In this document: in pieces, positions 11,601-22,977 of the stretch
How the letters are laid out: the number at the start of each line of letters is the position of its first letter
Numbering within the stretch: the stretch's first letter is position 1
Origin: Takakia lepidozioides
Lineage: Eukaryota; Streptophyta; Takakiopsida; Takakiales; Takakiaceae
DNA: 64,000 nucleotides
Assembly: GCA_030704615.1 (NCBI GenBank)
Contig: CM060732.1
Span: forward strand, 46,543,053-46,607,052
Reading direction: 5' to 3'
Position numbers and translations under genes: made by a program
Notes under the pieces: model-generated
Told to the model about the DNA's origin: nothing
Databases searched by the model: none
Seen by the model: the letters and a program-made list of their open reading frames with translations, nothing else

Positions 11601-13558
11601 GGTGATTTCATTCTATGGAGGACCTCCTCCCTCAGGGTACGGTGGCCAGTTCATGAGCCCTGGTGGGGAATCCCTGGTCTTCAAGCCCCCCCCATTTTCT
11701 GCTCTACGGTTCATTTGCTAATGCGAGTCAATTTTGGCCAATTAGGGTACATGGGGTCCACATACCATCCATCTGGCAAGCAGCCTGATTGGAAGCACAC
11801 TCCTGTATCATCCTCAGGTCCAAATGTTTTTTGGCATGAGTGGCAGCGACAGCTTAGGTGGCTTGATGACGGGTCAACGGGGTCCGGGCAATATCCAGCG
11901 CATGGCACCTGGACCATCTATCATGCCAGTTGCGCCACCTCCGGGACCTTTTGATCTGAACTTGTCAGCACCATTTCAAGTGAGTTCATCCTACTTGTCC
12001 TTAGCAACTGGGATCAACAGCCTTGCACAATGGGGCGTTATTGCGGACATGAGGTCACAATGGAACAGTATAGTGGAGTTGTTTTCAAAAGTTGAAGCTC
12101 TGTTGGATTTGCAGATGTATGAGCAGGGAATGAAGAATGACAATATTGTATGCTTTGTTCCAGATTCCAAATGTGGATTCTTCTATGCAGTCTCAGTGGT
12201 CACATGCCCCACCACCCTTGCACAGCGTACCCATATCAGGGCCCCATACGGGTTTTTCCATGCAGCAGTCTAGACGGATTCCACACAACCTGGGGGCCCA
12301 CCTACCTCATATGATAGAGAATCCCGGGGGATTCAATTTAGTCCCCAATCCAACAAATCCGGCCAGCACGGGTGGGTTTTCATCAGTTGATGCTGCTGCC
12401 CAATTCCCGGATGAACTGGGCTTGGGTGATACATCCTCCTCTGGCCCCAGCAACACCTCTCCATTTGGGGCGCAGCGGGGCTCTGGCAGGGGACCTGTAA
12501 GCAGCACCACTCTATCTACGTCCTCAGCAGCTGCAGGTTAGCATTTCTGCCTTGTGTGGTCTCGTCTGTGTGGGGGCTTTTTCTCTATCAGTGTTCTGGT
12601 GCTGATGAAGTAGGCAGCGTGCTTGAGGAGTGTCCCACAAGTGTGATTACTTCCATTAGCAGTGCCCAGCAAGGCAATGCACGCGCCATATGAAATGTTT
12701 GTATACGTAGTCTGTCGTAGATTCAAGTAGGTCGTTTGTTAGGTGAGGCTATTTGCACTGGCGGGGGGTGGGCATCTTTGAGCTGCTGCTGACTAGCTTT
12801 CCATGCTGCTCTAGAGTGCCTTTGTGTTAGCCGCCGTCGTTAGTAGTCGTCGCCACAATTGTTGTTAGAAAGGAATCGGCACATGGGATGGGGACCCATG
12901 GCATTTCTATGGGATCGGTCGTGTTGACAAGCAGTTTGCGGGTTGCAGTCCTGCAGAGCTGTTTACTCTCGGTGAGATTTTTTCGCTGTGGGTTTCAACA
13001 AGCCTTGGCCATTACCAAAAGGTCGGGTTACAAGTAGACTTCCATCAGCAAAAGGAGGAAAATTATACTTAATCTTGTTGGCATCTCATTGTGTTTAATG
13101 TGTATATGTTGGGAAACATTTATGCAGGCAACAGTAAGTTGCGAAGCAGCCGACGCTCATCAAGGGTGGCCAGAGGGGGCAATGCAATAGGGGGTGGAAA
13201 TGGAAGTGGGAGTGGGAATGCTGGGGCAGGAATGGGATCTAGCTCAGGAGTGTTCAGTGGTTCCGGGCCCAATGGCGGGCAAACTCCGCCTAGTCTCTTG
13301 CAGCCTCAATCTCAGCTGCAGCAACAGGCCATGGGGGGTGTTGGGCAACAACATTTGCAGTCTATTGGCTTCTCAGATCAACAGGGCCAGTCACAGGGTT
13401 TGCCAAGGGTTGGGCCAGGCAGCAGTTGGCAAGGAAGCCAAGGCCACCGGAAAGGGAGTGTGACCCAAGGGCGGCCGCCAGTGGGAGAGCGTGGTACCCC
13501 AGAGAAGATATTTGCACCATCATCAAAGTTAAAACAGGTTCAGACCACTTCTCTTTAA
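8632..13558 (+). pseudogene. MOS1-like copy A, exons 9-16 (C-terminal part)
   Basis: Eight exons, with positions given in the gene entry, recognised from conserved MOS1 blocks: LAWGG in exon 10, AMKPVRYD and LLVGDKIQFG in exon 11, the Ala-rich AVAVAAISSDE in exon 13, SLPADLSVE and GKQPDWKHTP in exon 14, a Ser/Gly/Arg-rich last exon ending with SSKLKQ and a TAA at 13556-13558. Frames break near 10,090 (about one base), near 10,835 (one base) and at several places in 11,256-11,979. The matching part of copy B is outside the window, so indels are judged only against family knowledge. Exon borders in 11.2-12.0 kb are approximate. Confidence 0.7.
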
Positions 13559-14582
13559 ACACGGTAGAGCCACTGAACACTAAGAACAAACCAACTCCAA
13601 ACTTTGCATAATGAGAGAGGCACAGTGTGTGTGTGTGTGTTACATAGCATGTCAAGTCTAGACAAGGAAAGGCTTAACACAATGTGTTGTGTTGGCCTCG
13701 TTTTAAGGACATCAGACAGCCTAATGTAGGCACTATCAAACTGTCACTAGATCCAGGTACTCAAGCAAGGGGACACAGAGGCCTTTGGCTTGCAAATGTG
13801 TATTCATTGAATCAGAGTAGAGCTAGTCAAGTCAATGTAAGTAAGCAGGACAGTAAGCACCCATTCTCGAAGACCCAAGTATTCAAGCAAGGGAACGAAT
13901 AGAAACCCTTGGTTGCAAAAGTATTCCTAGATTCAGAGTAGAGCTTAGTCAAGGCCATCTAAGTTCGTCGAAGTGTCAACTCTCTGTGTTGCCACATAAG
14001 CAGCCCATCAAAGTGCTTAAGGAGCCTGAATGGATACCTTACTTGTAGCCATAGTTTATTCAGCTCCTTCAGCTCTTGCCGGCTTCTCTTCCACATGTGA
14101 AGAGTTCCCAGGCTTTCTAACCTTACAGGGCTGCAGCTTTATGTTAAGACCTAAGGCGAACCCTAATGAGTCTCTTGCCCTTAGTAGCATGTCCTGCAAC
14201 AAAAGAAGGTGAAGTGGCATCACCTCGATCCATCACAGCCAACCAACCAACCAACAGGTTAGTGATCCCTGTGGACCCCCAGGCTTAAACCGCTTCACAT
14301 TTGTTATCAATGTCATCCCTGCAACAGGTCATACTTGCAAAGATTGTACTCATAAGACGTAGCCTTGTGACCATTGACCCCGCGCCCAGTTTGAGGAGAG
14401 GTAAGGGAGGTCCTTTCAGCCATTTCAGTCAACATAGGTACAGAACTCAGTAGCACCTATTTCAGCCCATGCTCCAGAGGGAGGGGGGACTTGGCTCATG
14501 TAAGTAACCGCCCATTTCCAAAAGGAAGGTGTCACTAGAGCAAAGTACTCAAGCAAGGGGACACATAGAGGTCTTTGGTTTG
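13559..14582. repeat. Intergenic, dispersed repeat remnants (minus-oriented)
   Basis: Begins with the 3' UTR of copy A, including a short TG microsatellite near 13,627. From about 13,750 to 14,170 it holds a sequence that recurs at about 15,560-15,850, and shorter pieces near 14,540. The minus strand keeps short open stretches, for example 14,607 to 14,425. It looks like old retroelement coding sequence of unknown type. A copy of the LINE 3' tail sits near 14,344-14,400. Confidence 0.5.
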
Positions 14583-14597
14583 CAAAAGTATTATAGA
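14583..14597. repeat. LINE target-site duplication, left
   Basis: 15-bp direct repeat CAAAAGTATTATAGA, identical to 15,494-15,508. Confidence 0.8.
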
Positions 14598-15493
14598 TTG
14601 TACTCATAAGACGTTGTTTGCCGTAGCCTTGTGGCCATTGACCCCGCGCCCAGTTTGGGCGGGAACAAAAGGGACAGAACCTACCTCTGTTAGGGGCTGT
14701 CGTTGGTAGTAAGACTTACCTCCATATAAAGAATTAATCCGGGTTTTCCAGATATCCTCTAGAAATCCCTTCACACAAGCATCAATCTGCTGTGTGTGAT
14801 TTGCCCAAAACTAGGCCTCAGGAGGGCCTGGGCTTTTGTCTCAGCCTCGAGACTTTCAAAGTTGGTAAACAGGGGTACAGGCACAATTCCCTTAATAGAT
14901 TTGAAGAGAGCGTCTCTTTTGGTGAGAGAACCCCGGACAGTGTATCAGAAAATGAATACTGTCTTCAGATTGCCCACACAACGGGCAATTGCACTCTCCC
15001 TTTCCTCTCTGCTTCTGTTTGCTGTTCAAAGGTAGGCTTCCTGCCCTGAGTTTAAATTTCAGTCAGTCTAGTGCCGAGAGTGGGTAGACCCTTGAGGTCA
15101 TCCAAGATGTCCTCCCCCATGTCACAGACTGGAAACAAGTTCAGGGAAGTTTTCTGCCTAACTTCATTTTCATCAGACAATCTCATGGCAACAGACATGG
15201 CTGAGGACACTACAGCCTCTAAGTCAGATTTATCCAGCAGGGTCAAGACTTGCGGATCCAGGTCCAGGTCCTTGAGGATCTCTTCTACTCTCTTTTGCCA
15301 GGACTTAGCCTGTTTGACAGGGCGGTCCTGTTTCCAAGATATAGAGTCGATTAACTTAGGATATCTGGTGTTGGGCATATGTTGCAGCTGACCCCACCAT
15401 CTGACCTTGAATTCATCTCGTCGGGAGCTTAAGGACGGAATGCCAAACTCACCCCGAACAGCCACATTGGCTGTTTTGGAGCATGCTGACATA
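14598..15493 (-). mobile_element. 5'-truncated LINE insertion with 15-bp TSD
   Basis: The minus strand encodes the C-terminal end of a non-LTR retrotransposon ORF2 (15,492 to 15,052). The block RGEFGIPSLSSRRDE followed by VRWWGQLQHMP resembles the usual region after the reverse transcriptase. A 3' tail follows, ending in GTCTTATGAGTACAA at the left border. The insertion is flanked by perfect 15-bp direct repeats CAAAAGTATTATAGA at 14,583-14,597 and 15,494-15,508. Removing it restores the surrounding repeat sequence. An ordinary dead-on-arrival LINE copy, 896 bp long. Confidence 0.8.
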
Positions 15494-15508
15494 CAAAAGT
15501 ATTATAGA
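15494..15508. repeat. LINE target-site duplication, right
   Basis: Identical to 14,583-14,597; the pre-insertion host sequence continues directly after it. Confidence 0.8.
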
Positions 15509-15987
15509 ATCAGAGTAGAGCTTAATCAAGTATGCATGACAACAAGCACCTATTCCTAAAAGGAAGACCAAGCACTCAAGCAAGGACCCATATAGAAGCC
15601 CTTGGTTTTGCACAAGTATTCCTAGATTCAGAGTAGAGCTTAGTCAAGTCGATGTAAGTTCCTCATAGTGTCAACTCTCTGTGTTGCCATACTAAGCAGC
15701 CCATCACACTGTTGAAGGAGTCTGAATGGATACCTTACTTGTCGCCAAGTGTAGTGAGCTCCTTCAGCTCTTGCCTCCTCCTCTTCCAAATGAGATGGCC
15801 ACGCTTACCAACCATATAGGGCAGCAGCTTCAGGGTGAACCCTAATGAGTCACCCTAGTGAGTCATCCCGTCATCCAATTTCCCGTTCTGTTCTAGACAA
15901 AAAAATCGGCACAGAATAACCGGATCAGGCAATTCTTGAATGCTGTCTATAAAGATCTCGCAACATTCAAGGAAAGAGAGAGAGAGA

Positions 15988-16085
15988 TTGTACTCGTAAG
16001 ACGTTGTTTGCCGTAGCCTTGTGGCCATTGACCCCGCGCCCAGTTTGAGCGGGAACAAAAGGGACAGAACCTACCTCTGTCAGGG
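15988..16085 (-). mobile_element. LINE 3'-tail copy
   Basis: About 98 bp nearly identical to the 3' tail of the 14,598-15,493 LINE, on the minus strand, sitting between two GA-rich runs that may be its target-site duplication. Other short copies are near 14,344, 45,583 and 54,149. They share the same terminal sequence, as expected of a LINE family that truncates its 5' end. Confidence 0.6.
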
Positions 16086-16089
16086 AGAG

Positions 16090-17740
16090 AGAGAGAGAGA
16101 AAATCCTCAAGCCTCTCATTTTCAGGTTTCCTAATGCTGATAGAAGGCATTGGCTACAGTAGACCAGCCAAGAAAGCAATGTACATTGACCAGATCATGT
16201 AGAAGGTGTACACTTATATTCTGTTATGGTGCTGCTACAGGGCCTAGCACAAGATATCATGTATTAGTGTGCCATCAAATGTCCTTTATGCTCAAGGATG
16301 GAGAAAGAGCCAGAGGGATCAGGCAGTTCTTGAGTGTTGTTACAAAGAATGTATCCACAGTCAAGGAAAGAGAGAGAGAGATTGGTTTCTCTTCCGAATG
16401 TTTTTCATCCTTGTATGACCAAAATCTGCAGGTGTACGTGGTCAAGTCATCATCATCTCCGAGAAACAGTGGCGAGTCAGGGGCAAGCATGTTTAGCGGG
16501 GCGGAAGTGGTTCAACAAGCAATGGGCCATTAAGAATGGCTCAGGACTAGGTTTGGCCAGGAAGGAGATGTGTGACTATATACGATGCTCAAGGTCTCTC
16601 TTCATGGGAACGTTAATGTCAAATTGTGGGAACAGAGCTCTCTTGCCTTGAGACAGGCGTTCGCACAATTGTGTTGACTACTGGCATCCGATCCTCCACA
16701 TGTTCATTTCCAAATTTTTGACACTGCTCTTTGGAGTCCCTCCCATCAAGGGTTTAGTAAACAGGATCCACTGGTTTGTATGGTGCAGCATCATTTTCAG
16801 AAGCTGCATGTGAAGACGGGCCTTCCACTTCCATTAGTTCTCCATTTGCTCCCCCCTGGGACCAAACACCTTCGTGCCGTATCGAAGACCTTGCAGTGCT
16901 CTGTATAACTGTGCCAGCTCCAAGAAGGTAGGCCCTTTGTGGGCCTGTGCTTCTGGAATTGCATGTTTTGTTTCTCCTTTGCCGGCCAGTTTTCTGGATA
17001 TCTTGGATGGCATGTCCAGGGGCACGACACTGAGCATTTCAGATTACCAGCAGGTTTTTGTATCGCGTATGGGGTCACTGTTTCTGGGGACTTGGTCCAT
17101 CTCATTATCACCGGATCAAACTTGGTGGTTTTTTCTTCGAGTGTGACTTTTGAAGTAGGAAACCGCCTTACCCCCAAAAAATGACATTCTTGAGGCTTAC
17201 TTCCTTGGTGACTGCCATGTGCTGCTTTCCACAGTTATAAAGTAAACCCTGTAGTTCTATAATCCAATTGATAAACAATAATTTATTTCCTTTTCCAAGC
17301 TACTTCTCAACCAATGTGCAAGTACCCAGTGTGGGACGGCAGTGTATGCATGGTGAATTGTGCAAGAAATGCAGTTTTGCATTGCTGTTTGCCATGTGAG
17401 TTGCTTTCACAATTTTTCTTCAAGTAGTACTATCAATATGAATCGTCTGGAAAATGGAAAGCGAGTCTATTTGCTTGGATTTCCTTTCTTGACACATGAG
17501 AGCGGGACTATGGTGTTTTTAGGGGTGAATATTGATGTGTACCTCATGGTGTACTTTCTCAAGCTTGCCATTCTACTGAACTGGACCCCAATTGGCATCT
17601 TAACCCTTGAAGGACGGACTAACTTTTTTCAGTATATACCTTGACTAAACTAGCTATATCTTCGTATCCCCATCCATCCACTTGGATGAACCTTACAACC
17701 TCATCCCTTGACAAGAACGCCACAAAACTTGGGCAGGTTT
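16090..17740. other. No gene recognised; weak minus-strand coding remnant
   Basis: Around 17,177-16,797 the minus strand can be read for about 100 codons in shifting frames, with PLDMPSKISRKLAG and LELAQLYRALQGL as protein-like stretches. I do not recognise the family; an old transposon protein is the likeliest source. GA microsatellites lie near 16,086 and 16,370. Nothing was seen in 17,200-17,740 apart from one short open frame. Confidence 0.35.
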
Positions 17741-17744
17741 GACA

Positions 17745-18180
17745 CACTACTATGTTTAGGGGGTTTTAGCGACGCTTGTCCCCATGCCGTCTCTCCCGGC
17801 CCCGTGCCCTCATCTTGCGACACCCTGGGTGTCGCTCGCCCATGCGACGTTTCTGGCGGCACAGACATAATGCCAAAATCCACAAAAACGAATTTTAGCC
17901 GTCCTACAATGCGACGCCGTATCTGAGTAAAATTAAAAAAAAACGTCGCAAATCAACTGCGACGCACTGGGTACGACTGTCCGGACGTCGGTTGGGAAGT
18001 AGCGACGCCCAGGGCCTCACTTCAAGCACCCCAGAAAAATAAATAAAAATAATTTACTTAATTACTTAATTACTTAACTTTTTTTTTAAAAAAACGCCCT
18101 GGGGGTCGTTATTTGAGTTTTTTATTTTTTATTTTTGAAAAGCGACGCCAGAGACGTCGCGTACATTTGAGCGATGCGAA
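17745..18180. mobile_element. Non-autonomous CACTA-like element, copy 1
   Basis: Starts CACTACTATGTTTAGG, then TTTAGCGACG, and contains many GCGACGC/GCGTCGC words in both orientations, like subterminal repeats of CACTA elements. It shares the start, the GCGACG words and an inner block around GTCGTTATTTGAGTTT with 33,409-33,735. The right end is not defined and no coding sequence is visible. Confidence 0.5.
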
Positions 18181-18526
18181 GAGTGTCACATTGGGGTCCC
18201 GACGAGCAACCGATATCTACATGAACTACCTTATTCTAACGACGACCGAAGGTTGGAAGCTAGTTTAGCATAGAGCAGGAATAGGGTGCCATAGTGCCAC
18301 GTCATCGTCGCCACGTTTCGTAGACAGGTCATCGTAACCAGGTCATCGTAGACACGTCATTGTCGTCGTCAATTTCTTTGGAATCTGCCCGGACGGCCCG
18401 CGCGAAAGAGGCCAATAGAAATCACCGCGCCAACGTTTTTGGAACTGCCCGCAATGCCCGGATCTTGATCTTCTTGAACTGCAGGAGCTCTGCGTTTTTC
18501 GCCATCGTTCACCTTGCAAGCACAGG
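18181..18526. other. No gene seen
   Basis: Contains a few near-repeats of GTCATCGTCG around 18,300-18,370. No protein-like frame and no clear element. Confidence 0.4.
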
Positions 18527-20430
18527 CATGGATAGCTGAAGGAGCAGGGATCGAGTGTGGGTCCAGATTTCAAGATCTAGATTACCTATGATTCGAAAAG
18601 ACAACAAATGGGGAGGAGTTTCTTGCAACGGAATCGGAAGCTTTCACTCGTGATTGGGTGGGAAAGAAGAAAAGTGCAACTTAGAGTACACCTTACTTCC
18701 TTGTTTCAGACCCGCACAGTGAGTCTCCGTGATTGATTTTCCATGAGCACGAAGGGTATGTCAGGTTGTGTTCAGATGCAGAAACAAAACTGGGTAGAAT
18801 TCACCACCGGACTTCATGGTGTGGGTGAGTAGGTGATCGTGCTACCTCGCTGCCCAGTTCTCGTCAGAGCAGCTCCATTCTGGCTGAGGAGAAGCTCGAT
18901 TCATTGAAAAGGATTCATGAGCAAGAGGTAGGGCACATTTAGATTTCAGACATGGTATACATCAGATACTTCATTTGCAAATCATGTTAACAGATCCAGA
19001 TACAAGGCAAGTCTCCCGATTCCATAAGCAGTGATATATCAAGCATATATTATAACGCCATTTCTAGTTTCTGCTTCTGCCACAATTTCCCCACAGATGC
19101 CAGCTAAAGGACCAACAGCCACACTTTGATGATAGGGGGTGCCTTGAGAACACCCTCATCAAGAATTACCCAGTGATATTGTGACACAATTGATCAAATC
19201 AGGCACTGCTTTCTTCAACACATTTCACCCGTTTTTCCCTCTCTAAGATCTGCCCTAAATTTCCATGTTGAATTCTGCAAGTTAGTTGGTTGAGTGAATC
19301 TAGTTTGGAGTGACTTTGACATAATACTGCCAATGTGACAACATGGAAGTATCCAGAAACAGGTAACAGAGACGAGGAGAGGCTATGAATACTTTTCTGA
19401 CCCCAGTCAATGGTGGGACAATGGAGGCAAAAGATGAATGCCTCACAGAGAGTAGCAGATGCAATTAAGCATAGGAACTAGTGTGATAAGTTGAGTTGGG
19501 TGTTTCCTAGAACAAATCTAGTCTGTCATTGTTAGCTGATAGCAGCAAGGCAAGGATGTATGTATGATTTGTGGAGAGGCATGGATAGCTGAAGAAGCAG
19601 GGATAGTGTGTGGGTGGACAGATTCATCCAAGAGGGTCGGACTTCAAGCTCCAGATGACCTATGATTCCATGTGGATCAATAGCTACAATAAACCTGCAT
19701 GGGTAGATGGTCAACTAAAGGCAGCAGCTGCAGCGGCACAGTTGATAGAATCAGGCACCTCAACCATGACCACAGCTTCTGAAGAGAGATCAAGAGAGGG
19801 AGTCCACAATGCCTCTTCTGGCACTTCTGGGCATGTGAAGATACTTTATGCAGCAGGCAGCCTGACAGAGGCTCTACAGACTCCAAACCAAGGAGGTTTT
19901 TTCAGCGGATTCAGATACGTATGTCTGTCTCTTGCTTAAGTGCATCAAGATGGAAGGTCTGGAAGCTGGAAAGCAGGTGCACACTCACTGGATAGCTACA
20001 AAAAACCTGCATGGGTAGATGGTCAACTGGAAGCCGCAGCAGCAGCGGTACAATTGATAATTCAGGCACTGCTAATGAAGGCACTTCAACACATTTACCC
20101 CTGTTTTCCCCTCTTATAATCGGCCCTAAATTTTAATGTTGAATTCTGCAAGTTAGCTGGTTGAGTGAACCTGGGATAGGTTGGAGTGACTTTGACATGA
20201 TACTGCCAATGTGACGACAAGAAAGTATCCACAAACAGGTAATAGAGATGAGGAGAAGCTGTGGAATGAATACTTTTCTGATCCCAATCAATGGTGGGAC
20301 AACCGAGGCAAAAAGATGAATGCCTGTCAGATTACTAGATGTCATTCTGAACACTGCCCCTGCCCTGGTGGACATGTATGCCAAATGTGGGTGCATCGAG
20401 GATGCCAAGGGAGTGTTCAACACTATGGCT
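18527..20430 (+). pseudogene. Decayed PDF-motif (OSB-like) / PPR composite, copy 1
   Basis: Pieces of an OSB-type PDF motif occur in natural order: a WWDN segment near 19,370-19,440, then a SDFK...MW...KPAWVDGQL segment at 19,640-19,760. A second C-terminal PDF piece lies at about 19,990-20,090 and a second YFSDPNQWWDNRG piece at 20,260-20,320. PPR-like sequence follows at 19,910-19,980 and 20,330-20,520. In OSB proteins the PDF motif takes part in single-stranded DNA binding in organelles, and PPR proteins bind organellar RNA. Frames shift repeatedly, so this copy is not functional. A leading piece of the module is at 18,527-18,600 and its tail at 19,170-19,310; the intervening 0.57 kb is unassigned. 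Confidence 0.65.
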
Positions 20431-20536
20431 GAACATGTTGGTGTTCATGGAGTGCGATGCTTGCAGGGTATGCACAGCAGGGGTGCGAGATGGAGGCTTT
20501 GGAGACCTATGAGCAAATGATGGGGGAAGGGGTTTT

Positions 20537-20890
20537 CGTGCTTCCCTACCTGTCCACTTATTCTCGAGTCATCTCATACTGGGTAACCTTCCAGGGCCTT
20601 CCGCCATTTGAGGGAATCGTTCATATTAGCAGTGGCGTTCGGTCACTGTTTCAAAGGAATAAACCGTGTGAATTTCTGTACAGATTCATTGGCGCTTCAG
20701 AGTAGACACATTTAGATTTTCTTTTCGTGCTTCCCTATCTGTCCACTTATTATCGAATCACTGCATATTGGGTAACCTTCCAGGGCCTTCCGCCATTTGA
20801 GGGATCGTTCATGTTTCGGTCACTGTTTCAAAGGAATAAACCTTGTGAACGTCTGTACATATTCATTGGCGCTTCAGAGTGGAGACATGA
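20537..20890. repeat. Direct duplication of ~185 bp
   Basis: The segment around 20,537-20,710 recurs at 20,725-20,890 with small changes; both share TTCCAGGGCCTTCCGCCATT and end near ATTCATTGGCGCTTCAGAGT. It has no coding match I can name. Confidence 0.7.
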
Positions 20891-21880
20891 GCGCTGGTGA
20901 TGATTCGTAACAACGACATTAGTCCTATTGGCAGTTGGCAGATGTCAATTCATTTCCAGGGAGTTAGACGTATGTATGCTGAAATTCTTGAAAACGGAAT
21001 TAGCCCCATATGTTAATAATTAGGTTATGCATGTGGGGCATAGTCTGACTATCGTATATCTGGGTACCTACTATTTAGACTACTCGGTTGCTAGTCTGGG
21101 TTAGCAAGTGGACCGTTTTTTAAGAGACCAGAGAGGCAACTTAACAGAGGCTCTTCGATTCAGGTGAGTCCTTGCGAGGGCAGATGTGGCAAAGATCTGA
21201 TAGAGATCTGAAGAGAAAATTCAGGAATTACATTTCTGCAACTGTCCAGCAAACCTACCTCCCAAATTTCTTGTCTTTGCTTACATTTCCTTTAAATTTT
21301 TCACTTCTGCTTGTTTCCTAGTTTGGTAGAAGGCCACTCTTTTCTGGGCGTGCTACAACATTTCTCTATAAGCAGCAGGGATAAATTGCATGAGAAACAT
21401 ACATAGTTGTAACATACAGAGTTGTAGCTTGCTAAGTAGGCATCAAGAGAGATTGTGTATCAGATGGCCACTAGTCACTGAATCTAGTTTCATGCTACTA
21501 TTTGCCATAAACTATAGAACGTAGGATTAACAGTGACACCTCGTTGGAAGTGCAGGTGAAGGAGAGGATTATAACATACTGTTAGATCGCACTTTGCACC
21601 TGACTTCCCAGCAAAGCGGTTTAGCATCAACCTCGGTCTGGTTGGGTTACCTTCACTGATTGACCATGGTTACTAGCTGGTTGCAATATTGATTGGTCCT
21701 CTATCCATGGATGCGATTGGTCTTCACTGTTCTCCCACAAACATCCTAAATATGAGACGAAATTAAGATTTGCAATTGTTTGTGGTTGATGGCAGGAACC
21801 TATTTACTGTGGTGCAATAAACACTGTGGAAAAGCTTGTGAAGGAGTTCAAGTTCTCAACCATGGCTGTTGAAAGAGCTG
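20891..21880. other. No gene seen
   Basis: Mixed-composition sequence without a protein-like frame, RNA gene or recognisable repeat. Confidence 0.4.
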
Positions 21881-22248
21881 TGAAATGTTGTCATAAGTGC
21901 CCGTACCCAGATTGGTAATAGCTCAACTTCCACATCCTGAAGTGAAAACACTGATGTGTAGCATGACATTTGCAGACACCCCAGTGTGGAATGCACAGGA
22001 GATCCAGATTGCTGATCTGGTAGATTTTCTTCAGAGTCATGCCGAAGAGTGTTTTTGGGGTTCTATTCAGGCAGACTCCAAGACTTATGTCTGTCTCTTG
22101 CAAGATTGCATCAAAATGGAAGCCCTGGCAGAGGGTAAGTGGGTGCATGCCCATATCATACAAAGTGACTTCTCAACTTGTCTGCCAAGTGGGGGAGCAT
22201 GATGGATGCATAACATCTTTTTGACAAAATGCCTAAACGGAATATATT

Positions 22249-22977
22249 TGTCGCGGCCTTTGCCTTGAGGGCAGGGGGTCGGGACACATGAGGGGCTGCC
22301 CCTGTGGTGGGGGCGGCAGCAGCGATAGGTATGGGGGGCTGAAGCACCCTTGAGTGCCCGAGGCACTCAAGGAGGCGGAGGCGCTCACTAGGTGGAGCCC
22401 CGCACACCGGGTTGCGGTGGGGGTGGCTCCACAAGGGTGTGGGTAGCTTAGCGGGACTTAGTGGGGGTGGCATAGGACTCACCATGGGGGCGGAGACCTC
22501 GTGGTGGGAGTCGTGGGGAGTCTTGGGACTCATCACGGTCCATAGGGGCCGTGGTGAGTGGGCCAAGACTCACCGCGACTCTCACCACGGGGAGTCGAGG
22601 GTTTTCGTGGTGGTTTGCGATAAAATGGCATGGCTGGTTGTGAAACCCCCGCGGACAGCTACAGAAGTATATATAAGGGGAGTAGTGACCCCGAGAACGG
22701 TGCAAGCCCGTTGGTGACCAAAAACTAGTGAGTAAGCGAGCGAGCCGGAAAGCGACCAAAGAGTGGGGAGCTGTTCCGGACTGCCATCTACCAAAGGAAA
22801 ATTACACTAGGCCCAAATAGGTGGAGGGTTTTGGGGGGGGAGCGAAGGGGGACCGTTATGTCCCGGTGAGCAGCCGAAGCTCCAAGTTGGCCCGGCGGCC
22901 AGGTTGGGAGTCAGCGCGCGCATCAAAGCGAGTAACTATGACTTGAAGGGGAGCTTACCGAAGTGAGGTGCGCGACA
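22249..22977 (+). mobile_element. Solo LTR, 729 bp, with 5-bp TSD
   Basis: Starts TGTCGCGG and ends CGCGACA, giving the short TG...CA inverted termini of an LTR. It is flanked by the perfect 5-bp direct repeat ATATT at 22,244-22,248 and 22,978-22,982. GC-rich, unlike its surroundings. A TATA box (TATATATAAG) lies at about 22,668. Removing it rejoins the PPR sequence. No internal retroelement sequence is present, so it most likely arose by LTR-LTR recombination. Confidence 0.88.
22667..22677 (+). promoter_or_regulatory. TATA box of the solo LTR
   Basis: GTATATATAAG inside the LTR, about two thirds of the way in, as expected of an LTR U3 promoter. Confidence 0.5.

Larger units (their letters stand above)
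1..13558 (+). pseudogene. MOS1-like: MOS1-like (BAT2-domain) gene copy A, 3' part, decayed
   Basis: Plant MOS1 is a large nuclear BAT2/PRRC2-type protein that in Arabidopsis controls expression of the immune receptor gene SNC1. The match rests on conserved blocks: an RG-rich region, a charged coiled coil, the block DEDDFIEVRSKRQML, the block LLVGDKIQFG, an alanine-rich block ending AVAVAAISSDE, a block GKQPDWKHTP and the C-terminal SSKLKQ. Exons by comparison with copy B (numbering follows B): 2 (2-242), 3 (1306-2654), 4 (3426-3649), 5 (3911-5295), 6 (5578-5672), 7 (5973-6199), 8 (6492-8291), 9 (8632-8927), 10 (9474-9621), 11 (10073-10281), 12 (10421-10600), 13 (10711-10922), 14 (11256-11979), 15 (12164-12536), 16 (13128-13558). 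Exon 5 has several indels, exon 6 a frameshift leading to TGA, and exons 11, 13 and 14 further frame breaks. Exons 3 and 8 stay open. Either a recent pseudogene or a poorly assembled second copy. Exon 1 lies outside the window. Confidence 0.85.

Noticed and set aside
13684-17184. Short plus-strand open frames between copy A and the CACTA-like element
   Set aside because: They lie in repeats whose coding sense is on the minus strand (LINE end, repeated remnant).
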